Source: Viola odorata
Lineage: Eukaryota > Streptophyta > Magnoliopsida > Malpighiales > Violaceae
Direction: 5' to 3'
DNA length: 64,000 bases
NCBI GenBank assembly: GCA_963691705.1
Contig: OY829538.1
Span: forward strand, 30,710,836-30,774,835
Shown: piece by piece, positions 53,894-64,000 of the stretch
How positions within the stretch are numbered: position 1 is the first letter of the stretch
Layout: each line of letters begins with the position of its first letter
Position numbers and translations under genes: made by a program
The notes under the pieces: generated by a model
What the model was told of the DNA's origin: nothing
Database searches by the model: none
What the model saw: the letters and a program-made list of their open reading frames with translations, nothing else

Positions 53894-54342
53894 GTATATT
53901 CTTGAGTGAATAGGTGCATCTATTCCATCTGACCTTTGCTTCAATAAGAAATCTTTGTAGTAGAGATCTGTTAAAGTTCTGTACATATTAAAGAATGAAA
54001 TTATCTTACAATGAAATCTCCTGCGTACATAAATTCCAGTTTCTATAGAATAAGAAGAGAGGACCTTATCTTATTAGTTACTCAATGCTCATGATTTAGT
54101 ACTTTAAGCTGAATTCATTGGGAATGGGTAGTTAAATAGGGGATGTTCATGGATAACTTGAATTGTCTTCTCTTAAAATGTTCAAAATTACATTTGATAT
54201 TCGCTGTCCTCAAATATGACACTATCGTTTCATGTATGTTTATGCATTGGTATGCATAAACATCACTGTTTTACATTTTACTTTTATAGTATCTTGAAAA
54301 ACTACAAGCTTTCCATTGAAATGCTTTCTTGTTATTATGCAG

Positions 54343-56096
54343 GTTTTTAGTGAGAAAGTGGCAACGATGAGACATGAATACGAAGCTTTAGAAAGGAAGA
54401 TAAAAAGTTTAACCAAATCTTTCCACGTGTACTGCAAAATGAAAGAAGAGCCAAGCTGTTCAGAGACTATTGTACTTCTTAATGATCACATCAAGAAAAG
54501 AACCTGTTGCCAACTCATACGTGAGGATTTGCAGGTCTGTATTATATTGCACTGGCTCTTGTCAAAAGAAGTAATACACTATCTTGATTGACTGAGGTAA
54601 ATGTGCTCTGTTATTTCCTCAGTTGTGGGAAGTTGAGGATTTTTGTCGGAATGGTGGTCAATCCAGCATTCTTCTTAATTATCAAGCTTTCATTGGACAA
54701 AGGTTGCTTCTTTACTGATTTTTTTACAGGTTCAATATCTTTGGTTGAGGACAATGCATATTTACATGAATTGTTTTGTTCGTGAAACACAGGTTTACCA
54801 TTAATTCCGTTCCTACTTGTAGTACATATGTGTCAGACCAAGTTAACAGTGCAAACATCTTGAAGGTAATATTACGTTTCCGTTTGCTTAATGTCATTTG
54901 TTGTACCCATTCCTAAAACTCTTTTTCTTGTTTATTAGCAATTCCCTAATATGGATGCTTGCACTGCATTTGCGTATGTTCTCAATTCTGGGACCCCTAG
55001 GAGGTATATTGCTTCCAGAACTTTGGCGCAAGAATCACAAGTAAGTCTTGGCTCTCTTTTGGCAGTCGATTTGTCTTGCTCTTATTTTGGGTTGAAAAAT
55101 GCAGATGCAAGTAAAAAATTACAACTTTACATTGAAACATGCAATTTGATCAGAACTAGAAACGTTATCCCCCTAATTAAGCTAAAAAATATTATCAAAA
55201 GCAACCATCCTTCTCTTATGGATTTTCTATTGGATAGTCGACTTTTTGCATTAATGAGTACGTGTTCTTTTATCATGGTGAGTAATGATTCACAAAATTC
55301 ACAAAAGTATTTTGGAAGAAAAGAAAGCACTGAGCTGAACTGTGATTCCTTAATACTGCTGGTAGTTTCTTTCATTCCAGTGTTATTTTGGTCATGCAGA
55401 TGACAAGTATCCTTTTAAGTAATCTGCTAGACGTTGTTGAGGAAGTACAGCGAGCACGTAGTGAAATCAAAAATCTGGTCCATACAAGTTTTCATTCTCC
55501 ATCTGGTAATTTCTATGAACATATTCTCAAAATGATTATTTGCTGAATTTCACGACGTAGTAGACAGCCATATAAAATATTTTGTTAGATATATTATTGT
55601 TGCTGTTGTTGTCATGGGAAATTTGGTGCCTGTGGAACAATCCACCCAATCCTATTGCAATTGTGTTGCACACATGCAATTCATGTGTACTTGAATAGGC
55701 AGTAAAAGAAGGAATTTCTCCATGGGGCTTTTACAAAGTTTCAAAAGCCATCAGTGTTGATTGCTGAAACTGTTCATTTGTTAGTGCCATTTCTTGAGTC
55801 ATCCCAATGCATACATATTAGCCATGACCATTGAATCATCTGGCATCATAGTTTTTCTTAGGCAAGGGAATTGGCGTTGCGTACTGTTTTTTTGTCCATT
55901 ACTATTATTAGGCGCACAAGAATTTGCAAGCCTTCATTCCAAACTATATTTCACGTACAAATTTATGGAGCAGAACTGATCTTTGGTTATATGATTTCTT
56001 ATTTGCAGTTGAACAGCTTTATTTGCAGCTTTGTTTTGTTGAATTTAACAGCTGTGGCAAGGTGATAGTGAATCTCAACTTGACATGTTTGAAACA
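54343..56096 (+). CDS. KNL1: KNL1-type exons 9-14 (coiled coil and RWD region)
   Basis: Exons 54343-54534, 54623-54702, 54793-54865, 54939-55040, 55400-55505 and 56009-56096 all have GT-AG borders and consistent phases, with no stop. Products in order: VFSEKVATMRHEYEALERKI; LWEVEDFCRNGGQSSILLNY; FTINSVPTCSTYVSDQVNSA; QFPNMDACTAFAYVLNSGTP; MTSILLSNLLDVVEEVQRAR; VEQLYLQLCFVEFNSCGKVI. This is the C-terminal kinetochore-targeting part that binds the MIS12 complex. Its preservation contrasts with the damaged middle exons. Confidence 0.8.
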
Positions 56097-57062
56097 GTAA
56101 GGCCTACACATCAGGTTCCATATATTCTTTAGGAAAATGTATGTTCGCTGCCTAGCATTTATCCTGCTGAAACAAGTCATGGGAACTTTGGATACTGGCT
56201 TGTTAAGCAAATGAAAATTTTCTGCAGTTTCCAGAAAGCTAGTGAATGAAAGAAAGGAAATGGAGTTTTATGTTCATATTTTTTTTTTCAAACTTAGAAA
56301 ACTGGTTTTTCCAACTTTTCCAGATTAACTAGCTTCTAGAGTAGAATGTTTTCTACAACTTGTTTTCAGAATTCTCTAAACCATACATAGGATGTACTTG
56401 GCACCACAAAATCATCTCAATCATATTCAAAGAATTCTGCTACATCCAGAACATAAAGAAATAACGATAACCAAGATCTGCTTCCTGAACTCACAAGCCA
56501 GCTATGCTCTCTCTTAGTTATCCCTGATCCTTGGTTCACCAACCAACGAAAGGTGTCCATTGACTCATCTTTGTTCCTCCTTATCGCCCTTTCAAAAGCC
56601 TTAGCATTATCTTTTCATAATCAAAACTGTTCATTGTCATAAAAAGAAGATTAACATGACCTTCTCCTCTGCTGGATTGCTGCTAGTTGCCATAGAACAA
56701 CTTCTCCCTGATCTTGGTGTAAAGAACTGCAGTTTTATGGACAACAGGATATACTTGATACTGATTTCTGGGTTGATTTTGCACACCTTGTTAATTCTCG
56801 CCTTTAAAGAGTTGACTTGGGAACCTTGGGGTTTGAGTCCTCATGAACTTTGGAGATACCTTGATTCTTGAATTGAAATCCATTCAGTTTTTTTTCTTCT
56901 GCAGATTCACGAATTTAGCGTTCTTGTTAATCAATCCATGAAAGTAACTTGTAAGTTAAAGGGAAAATAACCAAAAAAAGGAAACAAGTTTTCATTGATT
57001 CAGATCTTGCAACAATATTTTGCTTTTCCAATGGGAAGTGAGAACTTGGAGACACTTAAAGT
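56097..57062 (+). other. Start of the enlarged last intron; no gene
   Basis: Intron sequence after donor AAACA|GTAAGG. An open stretch at 56656-56871 has no recognisable domain. Confidence 0.5.
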
Positions 57063-57539
57063 GGGTGTTTGGCATTCTGGTTTGGTACCAGGAAGTTGGT
57101 TTACCAAACCAGAAAGTCAAAATAGGTGTTTGGTAACATCTTTTTTAAACCAACTTCCGAAGAAGTTGGTTCAAAAAACCAAAGAAAAGGTCGGTTTATA
57201 TGTTGGTCTCATCAGCTCCAGTGGCTGAAACCAATGGTTTCAGCCAAAACACGCGAAGGAGTTTCAATTTAAATGAAACTTTCAACACCCAAAAATACCC
57301 CTGGGTATATATTTCAACGCACGGATATTTTCTTCTTCCTCCTCAAGTTTTTCTAAGAATTCTCTCTTTTCAAACCAGACCTCACCTCAAAATCTAATTT
57401 TCTCTTGGAAAATCACTCAAATCTTCTCCGAATTCTCTCAAAATTTGACCAAACATTACCTACATCTATTCAAATAAAACCCAACAATTTATTTCGAAAT
57501 CCATCCGTAAAATCACTCTCAAATCAAAAACCCCCAATT

Positions 57540-57628
57540 TCGATTTTTTACCCTATAATCCTTCTTCTTCCAGCCTCACGGCGGCGTCGGCCCTTATACA
57601 GAGAGAGAGGTGTCTGAGTTCCAAGGTG
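57540..57628 (+). other. Possible captured 5' leader of a host gene
   Basis: CCTTCTTCTTCCAGCCTCAC and CGGCGGCGTCGG followed by AGAGAGAGAGGTGTCTGAG and then CCAAG|GTGAATAC. It looks like a GC-richer leader exon with a donor, followed by a T-rich intron-like stretch. It may belong to the same source gene as the BRX1 fragment, but nothing proves it. Confidence 0.25.
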
Positions 57629-58159
57629 AATACCCAGAAACTTGATCTGATGTTTTTTCCTTCTTCTTTGTTTTCTGAATTTATCTTTTATTTGTTTTCA
57701 TTCCAAGATCTGAAGGTTTTTTACCCTGGGAAAACATTAATGTTAATAGTTATTATTGTTGTATGAGAAATTTAATGTTAGGTGTCCATTTGCTTTTTCA
57801 TTAACCTTGTAGAAATTTATATTTAATAATTTGTTTGAAATGATCTTTTGCTGCCGATTTGATGCTTATTTATGCTGTTGGATTAGTACTTATATAGCTG
57901 TCCAATTTAGGGTCATTTTTCTGTCGAATTAATGCTCGTTTTGCTGCCGATTTGTTGCTTGAACTGATGCTTAATTCCTTGTTGAAATGCTGCCCATTTT
58001 TTCTGTTGAATTGTTCAATTACAATGCTTAATCGTTGCTCATTTTAGTTACTGCTATATGAGTGTTATGTTAGAATTTTCAGAAGTGTTATGAATTCATA
58101 TGATATTGGTTCAATTTTTGTATGAGGTAAATGTTAGCCCAAAGGGTATTTTAAACCTA

Positions 58160-58340
58160 TTTTGATGCAAACAGTGGCTAACCGTAATCACGCTAAGCAC
58201 TATTTCATTAGCGTGATAACCGTTATCACGTTAGCTTACCGTGATCACGTTAACACCTTAGCGTGAATCATGTTAGCTACTGAAAAGAATTTGACGATTT
58301 TAAGAATCCCTAGCGTGATTACGGTTAGCCACTGTTTTTA
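58160..58340. repeat. Cluster of short inverted and direct repeats
   Basis: Six or so versions of TAACCGT(A/T)ATCACGCTAA-type sequence in both orientations (for example AACCGTAATCACGCTAAGC, TTAGCGTGATAACCG, ACCGTGATCACGTTAAC), able to form hairpins. Confidence 0.65.
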
Positions 58341-58554
58341 TTTCTATATGCAAGCTCAAGATATAATTTTCAAAGCTCGTTTTTGTTGATTTATTTTCAG
58401 TTGAGAAAAACTGGATTTTATTGATATGTTGTTATATAGGTCCTTAAAAATAAATTAAGTATTTTCTAAACACATTACTACCTTACACCTACTTCCATCT
58501 ACCACACTTATCATTACTACCTTACACCTACTAATATGTACATAAACACATTTC

Positions 58555-58686
58555 AAACTCCGCCCAAGCTTCTCTTCTTAATACTTACCCCAAAGTGAAG
58601 CTCTCCTTCTCAATCAACTCCGGCCAAGCTTCTCTCCTTCATATTTACCCCAAAGTGAAGCTCTCCTTCTCAATCAAACTCCGACC
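58555..58686 (+). repeat. Tandem duplication of about 62 bp
   Basis: Two units, CTCCGCCCAAGCTTCTCTTC and CTCCGGCCAAGCTTCTCTCC, each followed by TTACCCCAAAGTGAAGCTCT. Confidence 0.8.
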
Positions 58687-59126
58687 ATTGAGTGGCTGAT
58701 GTTATATTTTACTTTACTCTCTTTGACCTTTGTGGGGTTATTGCATAAGTCCCTTTCTGAAGCATTTCCCATTTGCAATAAAAACAAAACAGCAGCTTGT
58801 TATCTTCCCTTTTCCTGCTGCCCTTAGGAGGTAAAGCAGTTTGTTCTGTTGTGGATTGAACTGTTTAGGTGCTTAAGTGCAAGAACTAAAGGAAAGAAAG
58901 TAAAAGAAATTTAAAGCAACTTAGGACTGCTCTTTCTTTGCAATTTGTCTCTCTGTTTGTGTTGAAAACCTTTGAGCTGTATTTTTAATTGAGGAAGAGG
59001 ATAAAGTGGCTAGATGAGGACTCGATAAGATGACCCTTATTGAGGTTTGCTCTAATTCTTTCCAAATTTTCACACAATGAAGCACTTGGAGCTGTATTTT
59101 AAATTGAAAAAGTTGACTGTTTACAG

Positions 59127-59574
59127 GTTGGCCCAAGATTTTGTTTGAATCCTATTAAGATATTTAGTGGCAACTTTGGAGGCCCGACTTTGTACGAAAA
59201 TCCTTTCTATGTGTCACCAAACCAGGTCAGTGCATTTCTTTACTACGCAATTTTAACTTGACAATATTTGTTTAGAACAAGTTAAGTAGTAAAGTGGTGT
59301 ACTCATTTTTATGTTTTGTTCTGAAGGATTCCATTAGTATCAGCATTTTTGTGCTGAACATAGTTTTATCCTCTTCCTTTCTGAGCTAGAATTATTTTTG
59401 GGTTCTACATGATGGAATGTGCTTCTTGTTTTGGTACTTCCAGATTCGGTCACTTGAGAAAGACAGAAGGCTGGTAAGTATGCAAAGAAGGTCAATGCGA
59501 AGACCAAGAGGAAGATGCACGAGCTATCGAATCCATTGGAGCCTGATGAATTTGCAGATATGTGGAAGGAGTGA
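59127..59574 (+). pseudogene. BRX1: Captured 3' end of ribosome-biogenesis gene BRX1, frameshifted
   Basis: Exon 59127-59225 (acceptor TTTACAG, donor ACCAG|GTCAGT) encodes VGPRFCLNPIKIFSGNFGGP and then TLYENPFYVSPNQ. Exon 59444-59574 encodes IRSLEK, then, one base out of frame, GKYAKKVNAKTKRKMHELSN and PLEPDEFADMWKE with stop. These are the C-terminal residues of BRX1 (Brix-domain protein of 60S ribosome assembly, nucleolar). A likely single-base deletion in an A/G run after LEK breaks the frame. The intron and an AATAAA near 59693 are kept, so the capture was from genomic DNA. Only the C-terminal part is present. Confidence 0.85.
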
Positions 59575-60493
59575 ATGGAGTCATTGTTGTTGTGTTATGT
59601 TTCCTGCTTTGTAAAGTTACTTGCAATCATGTTGTATACTCCAGTTACAGTATGAAATAGCCACCTTTGGTGTTCTGGGTAACCATTTATTTTAATAAAG
59701 TTGATATTTATGCAGCGGGATATTGATTTGATTTTGAATTATGAGAAGATTCGGAACCTTTCTTCAATTTATGTAACTGTAAAACCGAGTCATCCTTCCT
59801 TAGCCAAATGATACTTATGAGTTGAGTTTGTGACATTTGGATTGCTGGGTTTCCATGTTAAGCATCGCTCCTAAACAGAAGAACTTCCTTTCACTATAAA
59901 ATTGCCTTCAAGCTTTTTTTCCTTGTTAGAATATTTTAGACGTGAAGCATATGGTAATAAATTTTAATGGGGTTTTATATGAAATGATGTTAATCATGTA
60001 GCAAGTTATGTGTGTAAATAAATTTTTAACGGTATTAATAGATTTATTTTAATGGAATTTTATATGCAAATGATGTTAATCATATAGCAAATAACTCAAA
60101 TTTTTAATGGTATTAATAAATTTATATTTATTTATGATTAAAAAAAGTTTAATTTATTTATGATATTAGATAAATATTAGGTGGTAGATAAATATTAGGT
60201 GGTAGATGTTAGATTATAAATAAATTGATTAAAAACATATATAAAGATACTAAAAAAATTAATTCTAACACTTGAAATGAATTTATTCCCTTTATGGTCA
60301 TTTTACATTCCAACCATAGTTTTAAAACAGTTTTTACCAAACACCAAAAACAACTTCTGGTTTCCCACAGAACTTTTAACAAACATTTACCAAACAGCAT
60401 ACTCCGTTCTACAAAAATCTGAAACTGACTTTTGCAGACTGAACTTTTTTCTACTGAACTTTTCCAGGTAGAACCGGAACGCCAAACATACCC

Positions 60494-61392
60494 AAAGTAG
60501 AGTTGGCAAGTAGAAAACATACTTCACTTTTATTGTTGTAAACATATTGGTTGCTTCTTGTGAGCATTGTGACTATAAGATGCTTCACACTGTGGGTTTT
60601 ATAATTGAATTGAATTGTTTGCATACATTGTTGACGTATACTCTTTAAAGCCACAATTAATTACCCTTGTTTTGTACCTATTATTTGAACTCCAACCTTA
60701 CCTTCAAGGTTCAAAAGGTCAAGTATGACCTGTGTTGCCAGGACCTATGAAATTTTGGTATATAACCATCAATTGTGCAATATGTTATGCCTGAGCATTG
60801 AATTTTCAGTATATTATAATAAATCTACAGAAAAAAAGGTTTATTTTTTATTTTATTTTTTTGCAACAAGTTTCCCAAAAGAGTATATAATATGAAATGT
60901 TAAGGTTTATTCTTTTTATTTTGTTATATGAATAACTTCACTTTCTTTGAATTAGAATAAATGATCTGAGTGCATATAATATGAAATGTTAAGATACATG
61001 CATTTAGAGGGAAAGGTATCGGGTTTTCAAATAATGCATTTGATGAAGAGAAGTTGCTCTAAACACCTGGGGAATTGCAGGGGCAAACTTGGTTGTATGT
61101 TCTTTTATTAGTTGCTTTCAGGTTGGGTTTTGTTTGTATCATTGCCATTGTTTATCGTAGCAATACATGAAATTTTGTAAATTCTAACTACTGGGCAAAT
61201 GCTCGTGTCCCAGCTTGGTGAGAGCTTTTGACCTTTTAAACTATTGCTTGAGATCATTCACTCCTTGTTGCCTGAGATGTCTCTTACTTTTCGGAGTATT
61301 CATGTCAAAATGAGAGCATTTATTCTAGTTTTATGGGTTATTGAATGATGACATTATCTAACAACTTTCATTTTCTTGGGGGGGGGGGGCAG
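60494..61392 (+). other. End of the last KNL1-type intron
   Basis: AT-rich, no gene. It ends in a run of 12 G followed by CAG, an unusual purine-rich replacement of the usual pyrimidine tract just before the acceptor. Confidence 0.5.
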
Positions 61393-61579
61393 TGGGGTTT
61401 ATCCTTCAGAGATCCTTCCAAGTGGTTTACAAACTTGTTTTGCTGGGTCACACAAGTCATCTTTAGGGTCATTCTCAGCTGAAATAAAGAATGCAGTCGG
61501 TGGCCTCAGCGTTGGGCATTCAAGGATTATAAGGCTTTGTAGGTGTGTTTCCCAGGAAGTGCAATCGATAAGTACATGA
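61393..61579 (+). CDS. KNL1: KNL1-type last exon (exon 15)
   Basis: Joins exon 14 in phase to give GVYPSEILPSGLQ, then SFSAEIKNAVGGLSVGHSRI and IRLCRCVSQEVQSIST with stop TGA at 61577-61579. This is the conserved C-terminus of plant KNL1-type proteins. It is 5.3 kb from the previous exon because of the DNA element in the intron. Confidence 0.8.
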
Positions 61580-63312
61580 AGGTATCTGAGGTACTACTTG
61601 GAGAGCGCAACTATTTAGGCGATCTTTTTAGTGTTTTGGAGCATTGTATAGAGCCATCACCTTCTCCTTTTGACAGATGAGATATGCCTTAGCGAGCGAA
61701 ACTTAGCAATCATAGTAAGTTGATGCATGTATGAGGTAAGCAAGAATGTGGCATGTCAATTTTTTGTTGTATATGTGAATATCCCAGTACTCTTACTTTT
61801 TGACGCACTAACATTAAAAAACAAAACGGGGATCTTTCTTATGGTACTAGGTTAGAGATTTGAAGGACACGTCATGCAAGTTGGGGTTGATTATTCTCCC
61901 CAACCTAAACTAGGTTAGTGAAAATTGGGCTTTTTTTTTCTCCCCGTTTGGATGGTTTTTCTTCCTGCGGCTACACAATAGGTAGTAGCTTGGGTGGTGG
62001 GTAAAGGAAGACTATTCCTTTCAAGTTTGTTCCTTTTGTCTTATAATTTTGACCAGAAGTAGAGGATGGTGTTAATAGTTTGTAGTGTCAACATTTATAG
62101 CGTTTCAACTATATAAATAAACACTAGGGTAGGGCACTGCCCTGCCCACTTGATGGTTTGTTGTGTGCCATGTTGAACAATTGCCGAGAAATTCAGGGTT
62201 TTGTTTTGTTTTGTTTACATACCGATGCTGGACTGGAGGTCTAATTTATGTGCTTTTGGTTGCTCTTGTGGAACGTGGGAACTTGGGTTGCTGCTACTTG
62301 CTGGCGGGGCATGTGGCGTCCTTCGCATGTGCCATGTGTCCTGTTCGTTGCTTTCCAGTTTCTTCTATTTTGTAAACCAAGTAATGGCTGTCTGCTGTGT
62401 TTGTGTGAATATATGTATAGCGGAAGGCTAGAAATAGAACGAAGCTGAATTAGGCAAATGGACAAGTGACACGGGTGGCAGGTTGTAGGTTGTAACTTTG
62501 TAACTTGTAATGGTAGGACCGAGTTGGGCACTTTGGAAGGATTTTGTTTTACCTAATTAAACATATACTTATGGTAATGGTACTGTGCTGTGCTGTGCTG
62601 TGCTGTGCTGTAGGCCTGCGCAATTGTACGCCAAACATGTGTTTCATATGCTATGAATCGCAATGGCAGCGCAACGCCGTGATTTTCTTCTATACCTTCT
62701 TTTCCTTTTATTTCCCTCTTAATCAGACAGACGCAATTGAATTCAGGGCGTGATACCCAATCCAATCCAATTGAGGAAATGCAAAATTGGACAAGGAGTT
62801 GGTTAATGTTAAGGTTACGGTGTGGAAAGAAAGAAAGTACAAGTCAATGCTAATGTTATTGCCCCATCCATGTCATTCATCATTCATCTAAATATCTAGC
62901 CACGTTTACTCTAAAATAAATATCTAGGTTTCATTTTTTATTTTTTTGACTGAAACCATAAATATCTAGATTCTAGCTAAGTCTACTCCAAAATACTAGT
63001 AATATAAAAGGGAGAGAAAATATCTAGCATTTTTTAGTTGACAGAAACCATAAAGATCTACTAGCATTTATAGTAATGAAAATATCTAGCTAAGATATTT
63101 ATAAAAGCAAGTAGGCAGAGCAAAGAGGAGCATGGTGACTAGACTGCCAGGAAATGGGAATTGGCTGTTAGGAGATGACGTGTGGACCATGGGGGGTGGG
63201 CTTAGATTGATTGTCAATGATTTTCTTTTTTCTTTTTTCTTTTTTTTTCACTCGGTATTCAAGCTTAATTGAGCATACAGGTCTAAATGGTACTCTTTGT
63301 CAATGATCAAGA
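61580..63312. other. No gene recognised downstream of KNL1-type gene
   Basis: Presumed 3' untranslated and intergenic sequence. Overlapping open stretches at 62163-62531 on both strands lack any domain. A GTGCT pentanucleotide microsatellite lies at 62584-62611. Confidence 0.5.
62584..62611 (+). repeat. Pentanucleotide microsatellite (TGTGC)n
   Basis: About five and a half uninterrupted units of TGTGC. Confidence 0.85.
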
Positions 63313-64000
63313 CTCTGTTTGGTGTTCTAGTTCAGGCTGGAAATGGTCAGTGGGGAAATGATATCTGAGAAACGGAGTGTGCTGTTTGGTAACAAAATTG
63401 TAAAAATTCAATAGGATACCTGAGGTGTTTGGTAAAACAGTTTTCCAAAACTATGATTTGGATGTAAAATGACCATAAAGGGCATAATTCATTTTAAGTG
63501 TTATAATTAACTTTTTTATTATCTTTATATATATTTTTAATCATTTTATTTATAATCTAACATCTAATAATATTTATCTATATACCATAAATAAATTAAA
63601 CTTATTTAAATCATAAATAAAGTAAAATTTATTAATACCATAAAATTAAAAATTTGAGTACTTTGAAATTGCATAGTTGACTACTCTTAATTTTTGTAAA
63701 CATTAGTTCATTAACTGATGCCAAACAATTCTGATAAAAGAAGTTGATAAAAAATATTCAATCGTAATAATAGATCATATAAGTTCTAGCATCAAGAACT
63801 AATGAAAATAAATTGCTCCCAATTAGCCATTTCAAATGCTACCAATTAAAGCATTATCAATCTCCCCTTTGTCAAACATTTCTAACATTTCTTCCCTTGA
63901 AGATTATCCTATCTCCCCCTTAATATTAAACTCCCCCTTAATATTAAGCATTTCTCCTAAAATTATCTCCCCTATTTCAATCTCACAATTATCTCCCCCT
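63313..64000 (-). mobile_element. Second copy of the DNA-element terminal region
   Basis: CTCTGTTTGGTGTTCTAG at 63313 begins a block matching the reverse of about 60170-60490, with shared pieces such as GTAAAATGACCATAAAGGG and TTATTTATAATCTAACATCT. The element continues past the right edge of the window. The final 300 bp are AT-rich with repeated ATCTCCCC(C/T)TTAATATTAA-like pieces and no gene. Confidence 0.6.

Larger units (their letters stand above)
57063..60493 (+). mobile_element. Non-autonomous DNA element carrying a BRX1 gene end (3.4 kb)
   Basis: Left end GGGTGTTTGGCATTCTGG and right end (reverse) GGGTATGTTTGGCGTTCCGG form imperfect inverted repeats, flanked by AAAGT on both sides (57058-57062 and 60494-60498). 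The last ~320 bp are homologous, in reverse, to 63313-63640. No transposase is seen. The superfamily is unresolved; the GTTTGG termini recall hAT- or Harbinger-type elements, but a 5-bp flank is atypical for either. It lies inside the last intron of the KNL1-type gene and carries a BRX1-like fragment on the plus strand. The borders need checking against an empty site. Confidence 0.55.
48998..61579 (+). pseudogene. KNL1: KNL1/SPC105-type kinetochore gene, damaged in its middle
   Basis: About 15 exons. KNL1 is the outer-kinetochore scaffold of the KMN network; it recruits checkpoint proteins and PP1 and binds MIS12 through its C-terminal coiled coil and RWD region. Exon 1 carries the PP1-binding motif in KKRSRRVSFAD. 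The last exons carry a coiled coil (KVATMRHEYEALERKIKSL) and an RWD-type end (IIRLCRCVSQEVQ). Exons 1-2 and 9-15 splice in frame with GT-AG borders. The middle is damaged: in-frame TAA at 51367 and 52305, a 101-bp tandem duplication at about 51457-51658, a collapsed intron near 53554-53573 and a frameshift in exon 8. Either a pseudogene or a locus with unusual splicing. Family identity rests on recognised motifs. Confidence 0.8.

Noticed and set aside
62163..62765. Cluster of overlapping open frames on both strands
   Set aside because: No domain, no splice or start context, and they include a simple-sequence repeat; considered accidental.

Overview
This window looks like a stretch of a large, repeat-rich eudicot plant genome. 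The evidence is the plant retrotransposon lineages present (Ty1/copia, Athila-like, gag-only Ty3/gypsy, Tat/Ogre-like, TRIM), the plant-type intron borders, and the recognisable plant gene pieces (KNL1-type kinetochore protein, BRX1, pentatricopeptide repeat, tRNA-Pro). I cannot name the species. Roughly 75% of the window is mobile-element sequence, much of it nested. The only locus with host-gene exon structure is a KNL1/SPC105-type gene at 48998-61579, and it carries damage.

Layout, left to right. 1-2222: the 5' end of a minus-strand Tat-type element (gag, PBS, LTR) sitting in an Athila-like gag pseudogene. 3291-3964: a lone plus-strand LTR with its PBS. 3966-10393: a decayed endogenous pararetrovirus fragment split by a minus-strand gag-only gypsy element (4484-9627), which itself holds a 652-bp TRIM (6899-7550) with a 5-bp target duplication. 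10394-15957: a plus-strand gag-only gypsy element whose LTRs begin just after an upstream second polypurine tract.

15958-24845: the 3' LTR of a minus-strand Tat-type element, followed on the opposite strand by four transcription-unit-like antisense genes (two small, two related PF04195-like coiled-coil proteins), then a degenerate tandem array. 24934-30420: a 3.3-kb Ogre-like LTR with a tRNA-Arg-type PBS, non-coding leader and satellite-like repeats. 30424-39476: a second Ogre-like element on the minus strand with no coding capacity. Its 5' LTR is split by a 1979-bp Pack-MULE with 9-bp target duplications, tRNA-Pro-like sequences in both long TIRs and a PPR gene fragment.

40001-48219: a repeat-filled LTR element without coding capacity and a partly duplicated LTR, into which an intact, apparently very recent Ty1/copia element (43010-47935, identical 137-bp LTRs, 1381-codon open frame) has inserted. 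48998-61579: the KNL1-type gene, about 15 exons. Exons 1-2 and 9-15 read cleanly, but the central exons carry in-frame stops, a 101-bp tandem duplication and a frameshift. Its last intron has grown to 5.3 kb through a 3.4-kb DNA element carrying a broken BRX1 gene end. 61580-64000 holds little beyond a second copy of that element's terminal part.

The genes do not form a pathway. The window shows nested transposition, gene-fragment capture and decay around one cell-division gene. All exon borders and family calls come from reading the sequence; no alignments or database searches were run.
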